This document shows positions 25,352 to 34,427 of a stretch of DNA of 34,427 nucleotides, piece by piece. A program made the translations under genes and the position numbers. The notes beneath the pieces are model-generated. The model was not told where the DNA came from. It made no database searches and was given only the letters and a program-made list of their open reading frames with translations. Source of the stretch: Streptomyces specialis (GTDB lineage: Bacteria > Actinomycetota > Actinomycetes > Streptomycetales > Streptomycetaceae). How positions within the stretch are numbered: position 1 is the first letter of the stretch; each line of letters starts with the position of its first letter. Location: positions 1 through 34,427 of the forward strand of contig NZ_LN929765.1 in the NCBI RefSeq assembly GCF_001493375.1, written 5' to 3'.

Positions 25352-25771
25352 ATGAGGATCAGCAAGCGCGGCCCGGGCCGGGCCGCCGCACCGCCGGGAC
25401 GGGCGGACTCCCGCCGCCCGGCGCGGCCGGTGCCCGTGGGCCGCGCCCACCGGCCGCACGACTGGTTCGCCCACCGGCTCCTGCTGGTCCTCAGCGGCCA
25501 GCGCCCCGTGCAGTTGCTGCTCGGCCACGCCGGGGCCACCGCCTGGGAACAGCTCGTCCGCCTCGCCCCGCACGCCCCGCTGCGCCCGACGCCGGGCGGC
25601 GCCGCGCCCGTGCTGCGCGGCGTCGGGGCCTGCCGCCCGAACGCCGACGCCATCGAGGCGTTCGCCCGGGTGACCGTGGGCGACCGCACCCGGGCCGTCG
25701 CCTTCCGGCTGGAACGCCGCCCCGACGGCCGCTGGCAGTGCGCGGCCGTCGAGCTGGACACCGTCCCCTGA
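25352..25771 (+). CDS. Rv3235-family protein
   Basis: The 139-residue protein has a basic, disordered N-terminus (about residues 1-33, Arg/Pro-rich), followed by a compact alpha/beta domain: HDWFAHRLLLVLSGQRPVQLLLGHAGATAWEQL, then ADAIEAFARVTVGDRTRAVAFRLERR, and WQCAAVELDTVP at the end. This matches the short family named after M. tuberculosis Rv3235, which also lies in the secA1-lpqB region of that genome. The function is unknown; the fold resembles small SnoaL/NTF2-like or SH3-like domains only in a general way. GGGGTGG precedes the ATG. The gene ends in a long hairpin shared with secA. Confidence 0.85.
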   Translation: MRISKRGPGRAAAPPGRADSRRPARPVPVGRAHRPHDWFAHRLLLVLSGQRPVQLLLGHAGATAWEQLVRLAPHAPLRPTPGGAAPVLRGVGACRPNADAIEAFARVTVGDRTRAVAFRLERRPDGRWQCAAVELDTVP

Positions 25772-25775
25772 CATG

Positions 25776-25813
25776 CCCGTGGGCCGGCTCCGCGCACGGA
25801 GCCGGCCCACGGG
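25776..25813. terminator. Bidirectional hairpin terminator (17-bp perfect stem)
   Basis: Arms 25776-25792 and 25797-25813 are exact reverse complements over 17 bp with loop CGCA. They lie between the convergent stops of the Rv3235-like gene (25771) and secA (25821), so the element serves both. Confidence 0.92.
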
Positions 25814-25820
25814 ACGAGCC

Positions 25821-28667
<2,847 letters not shown>

Positions 28668-28801
28668 GAGGGCTGGTCTCCTTGCCGGTCGGGCCTGGCG
28701 CGGGTATCGATTGCGCGGGCACAGCGAGATGGCCCCGCCGCACCGGCCATGGTATGCGAGCGCCGGGACGAGTGTCAGTGCTCGGCTCTACGATCGCCCG
28801 C

Positions 28802-29995
28802 ATGACTGGCTCGGTTGTCGAACTCTCCTCCGACGAGGCCCGGCGCCTCGCGCTGCGCGCCCAGGGCCTGCTGGGTGCCCCCGACCGGGCGGCCGGTGTG
28901 CGCGGGGTGCTGCGGCGTTTGGGCGCGGTCCAGCTCGACACCATCTCGGTGCTCGCCCGCTCCCACGAGCTGCTGCCGTACGCGCGGCTGGGCGCGGTCG
29001 GCAGACCGGCGGTGGAGGCGGCGTTCTGGTCGGGCGGCCACTCGTTCGAGTACTGGTCGCACGCCGCGTGCGTGCTGCCCATCGAGGAGTGGCCGCTGTT
29101 CGCGTTCCGCCGCCGGTCGTACCGGGACCGAGGCGTGTGGAACCACGCGGTGTCCCCCGAGGCGCACGCGTCGGTGCTCGCCCGGCTGCGCGCCGAGGGG
29201 CCGCTGACGGCGACGGAGCTGGGCGGCGCGAAGAACGGCGGCCCGTGGTGGGACTGGAGCGAGGCGAAGGTCGCGGTGGAGCGGGCGCTGGCCCTGGGCG
29301 AGGTGGTCTGCGCCGAGCGGCGCGGCTGGAAGCGGGTGTACGACCTGGCCGAGCGGGCGGTGCCGGAGAAGCTGCTGGGCGAGGAGCTGGACGACGACGC
29401 GTGCCTGCGCCGGCTCGTGGCCCAGGCGGGCGCCGCGATGGGCGTCGCCACCCAGGCCGACCTCGCGGACTATCACCGGCTGACGGGCGCTCAGGTGGAG
29501 CGGGTCGTGCGGGACACCGGCCTGGTGGAGGTCGAGGTCGGTGGCTGGGGACCGGCGGAGGGGCGGGCCGCCCGGCACCGCGCGTGGGCGGACCCGGCGG
29601 CGCTGGCGTCGCCGCCGCGCGGGCGGCACCGCACGACGCTGCTGTCGCCGTTCGACTCGCTGATCTGGGACCGGCCGCGCACCGAGCGGATCTTCGGGTT
29701 CACACACCGGCTGGAGGCGTATGTGCCCGCCCCCCGGCGGATATTCGGGTATTACTCGATGCCGCTGCTGTCCGGCGGGAAGCTGCTGGGCCGCGTGGAC
29801 CCGGCCCGCGACGGGAGCACGCTGGTCGCCCGGCACGCGGCGTTCGAGGGCTCGGCACCGCGCGCCGCGAAGGCCGTCCCGGCCATGGCGCGGGCCCTGG
29901 CCGAGGCCGCGACCTGGGTGGGCTGCACGGACATCAGGATCGAGCGGACGACCCCGCCCGAGCTGCACCGCCCTCTGTCGGAGGCCGTGGCCTAA
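28802..29995 (+). CDS. YcaQ/AlkX-like crosslink-repair DNA glycosylase (HTH_42 family)
   Basis: This 397-residue winged-helix protein belongs to the family that unhooks DNA interstrand crosslinks and removes alkylated bases. The catalytic motif QxD typical of the YcaQ/AlkX branch is present as Gln44-Leu45-Asp46 (GAVQLDTISVLARSHELLPYARLG); the AlkZ branch has QxQ. Other family blocks are FEYWSHAACVLPIEEWPLF, LLSPFDSLIWDRPRTERIFGF and YYSMPLLSGGKLLGRVDPARD. I chose ATG 28802. There is no ribosome site, but TACGAT (28789-28794) ends seven bases before it, so the transcript may be leaderless. The stop overlaps the stop of the opposite-strand response regulator by four bases. Confidence 0.9.
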   Translation: MTGSVVELSSDEARRLALRAQGLLGAPDRAAGVRGVLRRLGAVQLDTISVLARSHELLPYARLGAVGRPAVEAAFWSGGHSFEYWSHAACVLPIEEWPLFAFRRRSYRDRGVWNHAVSPEAHASVLARLRAEGPLTATELGGAKNGGPWWDWSEAKVAVERALALGEVVCAERRGWKRVYDLAERAVPEKLLGEELDDDACLRRLVAQAGAAMGVATQADLADYHRLTGAQVERVVRDTGLVEVEVGGWGPAEGRAARHRAWADPAALASPPRGRHRTTLLSPFDSLIWDRPRTERIFGFTHRLEAYVPAPRRIFGYYSMPLLSGGKLLGRVDPARDGSTLVARHAAFEGSAPRAAKAVPAMARALAEAATWVGCTDIRIERTTPPELHRPLSEAVA

Positions 29996-30744
29996 CCGGT
30001 CTCCAGGTCGAGGATCTTCTCGCGCATCGCGTAGACCACGGCCTCCATGCGGGAGTGGAGCTGGAGCTTCTCCAGGATGTTCCGCACGTGGTTCTTCACC
30101 GTGTTCTCGCTGATGAAGAGCTCCTTGGCGATGTCCCGGTTGTTCCGGCCGGTGGCGACCAGCTTGAGCACCTCCAGCTCCCGGTCCGTCAGCTTCGGCG
30201 CCGGGACCAGCCGCCGTTCGTCCGTGCGCTGGATCAGCGACTTGAACTCGGTGAGGAGCTTCGCCGCCATCGACGGGCTGATCTGCGACTGGCCGTCGGC
30301 CACGGCGCGGATCGCCGCGGTGACCTCGTCGGTGGAGATCTCCTTGAGCAGGTAACCGGTGGCGCCCGCCTTGATGGCGTCGTACAGGTCGGCCTCCTCG
30401 TCGCTGATCGTCAGCATGATGATCCGCGCGCTGGGGGCCACCTCCTTGATGGAGGTGCACGCCTCGATCCCGCCACGCCTGGGCATCCGCACGTCCATCA
30501 GCACGATGTCCGGCAGCAGGTCGGCCGCCTTCTCCACCGCCTCCGCGCCGTCCCCGGCCTCGCCGACGACCTCGATGTCCTCCTCGTGGGCGAGCACGAT
30601 CTCCAGCCCGCGCCGGAACAGCTCATGGTCGTCGACCACCAGCACCCGGATCGGCTCCCGCTGCTCCGGGGGCGGGCCGGACGGGATCACGCGCGCCTCG
30701 CCGCGCGGGCCCCGCGCCATCGTGGGTCCGAAAGTGTCCACCAT
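29992..30744 (-). CDS. NarL/FixJ-type response regulator (orphan)
   Basis: The 250-residue product has a 30-residue Pro/Arg-rich N-terminal extension, then a receiver domain with the acidic pair Asp38-Asp39, phosphoacceptor Asp84 (LMDVRMP), Thr112 and Lys134, and a LuxR-type helix-turn-helix at about 184-245 (LTDRELEVLKLVATGRNNRDIAKELFIS, ENTVKNHVRNILEKLQL). All phosphorylation residues are present, so it should be switched by a histidine kinase, but none is encoded beside it. GGGGGAA lies about 6 bases before the ATG at 30744. It sits just downstream of hpf, after a strong terminator. Control of dormancy or stress genes is possible by analogy with DevR-type regulators (inference). Confidence 0.93.
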   Translation of the reverse strand: MVDTFGPTMARGPRGEARVIPSGPPPEQREPIRVLVVDDHELFRRGLEIVLAHEEDIEVVGEAGDGAEAVEKAADLLPDIVLMDVRMPRRGGIEACTSIKEVAPSARIIMLTISDEEADLYDAIKAGATGYLLKEISTDEVTAAIRAVADGQSQISPSMAAKLLTEFKSLIQRTDERRLVPAPKLTDRELEVLKLVATGRNNRDIAKELFISENTVKNHVRNILEKLQLHSRMEAVVYAMREKILDLETG

Positions 30745-30808
30745 CGTCGTTCCCCCTGCCGGTCGGTACGCGCCTGCCACAATCGGCGACTCCATGATTC
30801 CATGGCGA

Positions 30809-30844
30809 CACCCCCGGCCGGATCGCTGATCCGGCCCGGGGGTG
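30809..30844 (-). terminator. Hairpin terminator of hpf
   Basis: CACCCCCGGCCGGAT (30809-30823) pairs with ATCCGGCCCGGGGGTG (30829-30844) with a single-base bulge and a 5-base loop. It lies 31 bases downstream of the hpf stop and about 65 bases upstream of the response regulator start, separating the two genes. Confidence 0.8.
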
Positions 30845-30875
30845 CGGTGTGGCGGCGGCCCGTGGGCGGTGCCGC

Positions 30876-31586
30876 TCAGCCGCCGAGCACGCCTCCCGCC
30901 TCCTCCGGCGCGGCCTCCGCGTCCTCGGCGAGCTCCGCGAACGGGTCGGTCTCCAGGTGGATCACGCCGTAGTCGTAGGCGTGCCGCCGGTACACGACGC
31001 TGGGCTGCTTGGTGTCCGCGTCGACGAACAGATAGAAGTCGTGCCCGACCAGTTCCATTTCGTACAGCGCCTGCCCGAGGGTCATCGGCGTCGCCTTGTG
31101 GGTCTTCTCCCGGACCACCAGCGGCCCGTCGCCCTCGACCACGACCGAGCCGATCCGGCGGACGGGCGGCCCGTCGTCCTCCGGGGCCGCCGGGGCCGGG
31201 ACGCCCGCGCCGTTCAGCGCCGCCGCGTCGGGCACCACCGCCGCGACCTCGCTGGCCGGGATACGGTCCCGCCCCCGGCGGCACCGGCGCTTGTCGTGCT
31301 GCCTGCGCAACCGGGACTCCAGCTTCTCCACCGCGAGGTCCAGCGCGGCGTAGGCGTCGGCCGCGGACGCCTCCGCCCGGACGACCGGACCTCGGTGGCG
31401 CAGCGTGATCTCCACCCGGTCGGAACGGTCGGCCTGACGGGGGTTGTGCTCCTTGGACAACTCCACGTCCAGGCTGGTCACCTTGCCGTCGATCCTCTGG
31501 ATCTTGTCCAGCTTCAGCTTCTCGGCCACATGCCGGCGGAACCGCTCCGGCACCTCGGTCTTGCGGCCCTTGACGACGATGTCCAC
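30876..31586 (-). CDS. hpf: Ribosome hibernation promoting factor, long form (HPF)
   Basis: Long HPF binds the 30S decoding centre and pairs ribosomes into inactive 100S dimers in resting cells. The 236-residue product has the N-terminal S30AE domain (about residues 1-100: MDIVVKGRKTEVPERFRRHVAEKL to YAALDLAVEKLESRLRRQ), an Ala/Pro-rich linker (about 115-170), and the C-terminal dimerisation domain (VVREKTHKATPMTLGQALYEMELVGHDFYLFVDADT, then YRRHAYDYGVIHL). The start is GTG at 31586 with GGAG six bases upstream, which fixes the usual N-terminus. Its leader carries a near-perfect Shine-Dalgarno sequence with no matching start (31701-31715). Confidence 0.96.
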   Translation of the reverse strand: MDIVVKGRKTEVPERFRRHVAEKLKLDKIQRIDGKVTSLDVELSKEHNPRQADRSDRVEITLRHRGPVVRAEASAADAYAALDLAVEKLESRLRRQHDKRRCRRGRDRIPASEVAAVVPDAAALNGAGVPAPAAPEDDGPPVRRIGSVVVEGDGPLVVREKTHKATPMTLGQALYEMELVGHDFYLFVDADTKQPSVVYRRHAYDYGVIHLETDPFAELAEDAEAAPEEAGGVLGG

Positions 31587-31700
31587 GCAGAACTCCGTTC
31601 CCGGGCGCCTCCGCCCGACCGGCGGCGCGCGCCCTTCGTGCACTGGAACCGGAAGTGCCGGTGTACGCGGCACCTTTCCGGCGTTACATCGGGGTTACGA

Positions 31701-31715
31701 CTTTCACCTCCTTCT
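31701..31715 (-). promoter_or_regulatory. Orphan Shine-Dalgarno-like sequence in the hpf leader
   Basis: The minus strand reads AGAAGGAGGTGAAAG, which pairs with the 16S rRNA 3' end over about ten bases. No start codon lies 5-10 bases downstream. The nearest possibilities are a seven-codon frame beginning inside the motif (GTG at 31707 to TAA at 31684) and ATG-TAA at its end. The whole gap 31587-31893 (307 bases) has no other gene I can support and must contain the hpf promoter. Confidence 0.45.
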
Positions 31716-31893
31716 CCCCCGCGAGGAAGATCACAACCCACCTGATTCCGATGGGGCGGCGATCGAGGTCGAACCCTCACGGGGTCCGTTCGTCATATCC
31801 ACTTGTACCGGCACGGCTCACAGGCTGCCTGATACCGAACGTACTCCCCACGCGCCCCGTCCGGCACCCTTACCCACCCGTAGCCCACGCGTG

Positions 31894-32583
31894 TCAGGTC
31901 CACCCGATAGGAGGACCCGCCACGACCGCCGCGCCCACCGGTCGGCCGCCCGAGGAGCGCACCGCGCGCGCCGCCTCGGCCAGCGAGACACCGGTGGTCA
32001 GCAGATCGTCCACGAGAAGCACCACGTCACCCGCCAGCAGCGCCCCGGGCCGCACCACCAGCGCTCCCGTCAGGTTCGCCGCCCGCTGCCCCGCCGTCAG
32101 CCCCGCCTGGTCGGCGACGCGACGCCGCTGCCGCAGCACCGGCCGCACCCGCACCGGCAGCCCGTCCCGGCGCAGCCACCCGGCCGCCGCCAGCGCGATC
32201 CTGCGCACCGGGTCATGCCCGCGCCGGGCCACCGCCGCCCGCGACGACGGCACCGGGACGAGGCTCAGCACCGCGCCGTCGACGCCCGGAACGGCAGCCG
32301 CGGCGCGGGCGCTGACGGCCAGCGCCCGGCCCAGCGGCCCGGCCAGCGACAGCACGCCGCGTTCCTTGTGGGCCAGCAGCACGGCCCGCGCCTGGTCGGC
32401 GTAGGCCACGGCGGCGTAGACGGGCGGCAGCCCCGGCGGCTCCGGCACCGGCCGCACCCGCCGGGCCGGCCCGGCGCTCAGCAGCCCCCGGCACGGCGCG
32501 CACAACACGGTCCGCGCCCCGCCGCAGCCGGCGCAGGACGTCGGAAGCACGAGGGAGCCCAGCTCCCGCCACCATCCCCGCAT
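31894..32583 (-). CDS. ComF family protein (phosphoribosyltransferase-like)
   Basis: The 229-residue product has an N-terminal Cys cluster, CAGCGG and CAPC (two CxxC pairs, zinc-binding candidate), and a C-terminal phosphoribosyltransferase domain with the PRPP loop VVLLVDDLLTTGVSL and the upstream VPVPSSRAAVARRGHDP. In other bacteria ComF takes part in DNA uptake; in actinobacteria the role is not settled. I chose ATG 32583 (MRGWWRELGSLVLP) because this is the N-terminus I recall for streptomycete homologues; a GTG at 32628 would add 15 residues with no better ribosome site. The order lpqB-comF-hpf is conserved with mycobacteria. Confidence 0.9.
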   Translation of the reverse strand: MRGWWRELGSLVLPTSCAGCGGARTVLCAPCRGLLSAGPARRVRPVPEPPGLPPVYAAVAYADQARAVLLAHKERGVLSLAGPLGRALAVSARAAAAVPGVDGAVLSLVPVPSSRAAVARRGHDPVRRIALAAAGWLRRDGLPVRVRPVLRQRRRVADQAGLTAGQRAANLTGALVVRPGALLAGDVVLLVDDLLTTGVSLAEAARAVRSSGGRPVGAAVVAGPPIGWT

Positions 32584-32644
32584 GGCACCCACGGTGTCGG
32601 ACCGGACGCCGGGGCGCCAACCCGGCACGGCGGATTTTCGGCCA

Positions 32645-34427
32645 TCAGCCGGGATAGACGGGGGCGAATCCCCCCTTGGCGTCGGCGATGACCTTCCACT
32701 GGGCGTCGTCCTGGAGCCGCGCGATGTCGTCGCCCGTCTGCGCCAGCAGCGGCTGCCGCTCGTCCTCCGCCGCCGCCACGCTGGTCACGTCGTTGAGCCC
32801 GGGAACCGTGGGCGTGTTCAGCGGCGAGCCGTCCGTCGCCACGTACTGGAGCTGCTCGACGCCGTCGTCGGGGCGGCCCACGACCACCAGCCGGCTGCCA
32901 CCGGCCCAGGACGCCGCCACCACGTCGTCCAGCTCCGGCGCGACCGGCCGCAGCGCGTTCACCGAGACGGCGACGCCGTCGTCCGTCCTGAGCCGCTCCA
33001 CGCGGCCGAGCTGGAGCGTCGTGTGCCCGTCGCCGCCGCTGACCAGCAGGGCGATCCGCACCCCGTCCGAGGCCACCCGCACCGCCTCGACCCGCTGCCC
33101 GTCGGACAGCCCGGCCACCGGAACCTCCTGCGGCTCGCCGTCGCCCCCCGCCAGCCGCAGCAGCCGAGGCCCGTCCGGGTCCCGGTCAGCGACCCACAGG
33201 TCGCCCAGACCGTCCCACGTCGGCGGGCTCAGCCCGGCGTCGTCACCGCCGGACTCGCTGGTCAGGACGGTCTCCAGCGCCGCGCCCTCCTCGGTCATGG
33301 CCGCGACGAACAGGGTGGACCCGTCCGCGCCGACGCCCGCGCCCCGCTGCTCGTCCCGGCTCACCGCGACGCTCCGCAGCTCGGCGGCGGGCTCGCCCAG
33401 CGCGCCGCGCACCGGCCTCGGCGGGTTCTGGTCGTCCACCACGGACACCAGCCGCCCGTCCTCGTCCAGGAAGTACGCCCGCGCGACCTCCCCGGCGGAG
33501 AGACCCGGCGTGTGCGCGTCCGCCTCGGCGCGGCTCACCGAGCACAGTTGCGAACCGTCCTCGTCCAGCAGCAGCGTCTCCGTCAGCGTCTGGGACGCCA
33601 CCTCCCGCACGGTCTGGAGGAGCTGCGCGGCCATCAGTTCGCAGCGGTAGCCCGGCCAGTCGTCCGGGACTCCGGCCAGCCGGGCCGTCAGGACGCCCGA
33701 GTCGGCGATCACCGCCCCGGCCGCCAGGCCGGCCCCCTCGGGGAACGCCGTGGTCACCACCGGGTCGTGCCACTCGCTCGGCCCGTCCAGCAGCGCCGCC
33801 ACCGCGTCCCCGACGGGGTCGATACGGCGCCGCACGTAGACCGGGTCCGGCACCAGCGCCTCGTCCCCGTCGCCCGCCCGGCCGGTCTCGGCGCCCAGGT
33901 CGGCGTAGTAGAACGTGTCGACCGAGCGGTAGATCCGGCGGAAGTCGGCCTCGCCCATGACCAGGCCCTCCGGCAGCGCGTCGATCCGCCACTCGCCGTC
34001 CACCTGGCGCAGGTCGAACGTCCCCCGGTACGTGCCGGCCTGCGGCGTGTACACGTGCGTGCCGTCCACCGTCGCGACGCGGGAGCCGTTCAGCTCGACG
34101 CGCGAGTCCTCCACGCCGCCCGGGCTGTTCAGCGCCAGCCCGGAGGAGAGCACGGTGATACCGGCGAACGGGTCCCACGTCGCGGCCCGCTCCGGCGTGA
34201 GGTACTGCTTGGCCGTCTCGAACTCCTCGTCGTCGCTGGTGACCGCCTCCAGGAAACCGCGCACGATCTGCTGCGGCAGCGCGTCGTCCTGCGGCGCCAC
34301 ACCGTAGACCCGGACCAGCGACTCGCTGTCGGCACGCTGTTCGGAGTCCACCTTCTGCACCGGGCCGCTGCCCGGCATCGAGGCGCAGCCCGCCAGCAGC
34401 AGCGCCGCCGTCAGCAGCCCGCCCAGC
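32645..34427 (-). CDS. lpqB: Lipoprotein LpqB (partial, N-terminal end outside window)
   Basis: LpqB is the lipoprotein partner of the MtrAB two-component system, modulating the MtrB sensor kinase. The visible 593 residues start inside the signal peptide; the lipobox LLAGC places the lipidated Cys at about 34388. A GerMN-type domain follows (DDALPQQIVRGFLEAVTSDDEEFETAKQYLTP, WRIDALPEGLVM, VYVRRRIDPVGDAVAALLDGPS), then a beta-propeller-like C-terminal half with repeated VTSVAAAEDER- and LWVADRDPDGPRLLRL-type blades, ending KGGFAPVYPG. Only the first few residues of the signal peptide are missing. By synteny mtrB and mtrA should lie just beyond the right edge. The stop is 61 bases before the ComF-family start. 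Confidence 0.96.
   Translation of the reverse strand, partial: LGGLLTAALLLAGCASMPGSGPVQKVDSEQRADSESLVRVYGVAPQDDALPQQIVRGFLEAVTSDDEEFETAKQYLTPERAATWDPFAGITVLSSGLALNSPGGVEDSRVELNGSRVATVDGTHVYTPQAGTYRGTFDLRQVDGEWRIDALPEGLVMGEADFRRIYRSVDTFYYADLGAETGRAGDGDEALVPDPVYVRRRIDPVGDAVAALLDGPSEWHDPVVTTAFPEGAGLAAGAVIADSGVLTARLAGVPDDWPGYRCELMAAQLLQTVREVASQTLTETLLLDEDGSQLCSVSRAEADAHTPGLSAGEVARAYFLDEDGRLVSVVDDQNPPRPVRGALGEPAAELRSVAVSRDEQRGAGVGADGSTLFVAAMTEEGAALETVLTSESGGDDAGLSPPTWDGLGDLWVADRDPDGPRLLRLAGGDGEPQEVPVAGLSDGQRVEAVRVASDGVRIALLVSGGDGHTTLQLGRVERLRTDDGVAVSVNALRPVAPELDDVVAASWAGGSRLVVVGRPDDGVEQLQYVATDGSPLNTPTVPGLNDVTSVAAAEDERQPLLAQTGDDIARLQDDAQWKVIADAKGGFAPVYPG

Noticed and set aside
31514..31780. 88-codon minus-strand frame in the hpf leader
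   Set aside because: It is Arg/Ser-rich, overlaps hpf in another frame and has no ribosome site; the SD-like motif lies inside it rather than before it.

Overview
The window is very GC-rich DNA from a streptomycete. The gene content and order match a conserved core-chromosome block of Streptomyces: S41 protease-ftsX-ftsE, prfB-pkaB-pkaA-FHA/FtsK, a sugar ABC transporter, gdh, secA, hpf, a ComF-family gene and lpqB. GTG starts, short or overlapping gene junctions and GC-only hairpin terminators fit the same group. I see no tRNA, rRNA, CRISPR, phage or insertion sequence.

Layout. Positions 1-5368 hold an S41 protease (cut by the window edge), ftsX and ftsE on the minus strand, a small plus-strand membrane protein, a minus-strand LAETG cell-wall protein with about 20 pentapeptide repeats, and prfB. 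Positions 5392-8549 hold two Ser/Thr kinases of the PkaB/PkaA type. A divergent FHA-FtsK/EccC-like gene runs to 11401. Positions 11668-15288 are a sugar-type ABC importer (lipoprotein plus two permeases, no ATPase). Positions 15408-18600 hold a GT2/TagF-like transferase and a GalE-like epimerase, both damaged in this sequence. The giant NAD-glutamate dehydrogenase follows (18652-23595), then a HAD hydrolase, a DUF6912-like protein, an Rv3235-like protein, secA, a YcaQ-like DNA glycosylase, an orphan NarL-type regulator, hpf, a ComF-family gene and lpqB (cut by the right edge).

The strongest unexpected signal is technical. Positions 7247-7494 and 9429 to about 9560 are not genomic. They read as untrimmed Illumina Nextera adapters, including recognisable i7 (AGGCAGAA-like) and i5 (AGAGGATA) indices, P7/P5 tails, poly-A, an 18-base C run and post-adapter noise. 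They break pkaA and the FHA-FtsK gene and show that 7495-9428 is a separate contig joined between two others. Two further defects nearby (a frame break at about 17150 and a missing stop at the end of galE) may be assembly errors or real lesions.

Of biological interest are an RF2 whose stop-codon tripeptide reads SPY rather than SPF, an ABC permease with a beta-rich domain of about 150 residues inserted in an outside loop, the repeat-rich sortase substrate, a degenerate Walker A in the FHA-linked ATPase, and an orphan Shine-Dalgarno-like sequence in the hpf leader. I found no convincing wholly new multi-gene system.
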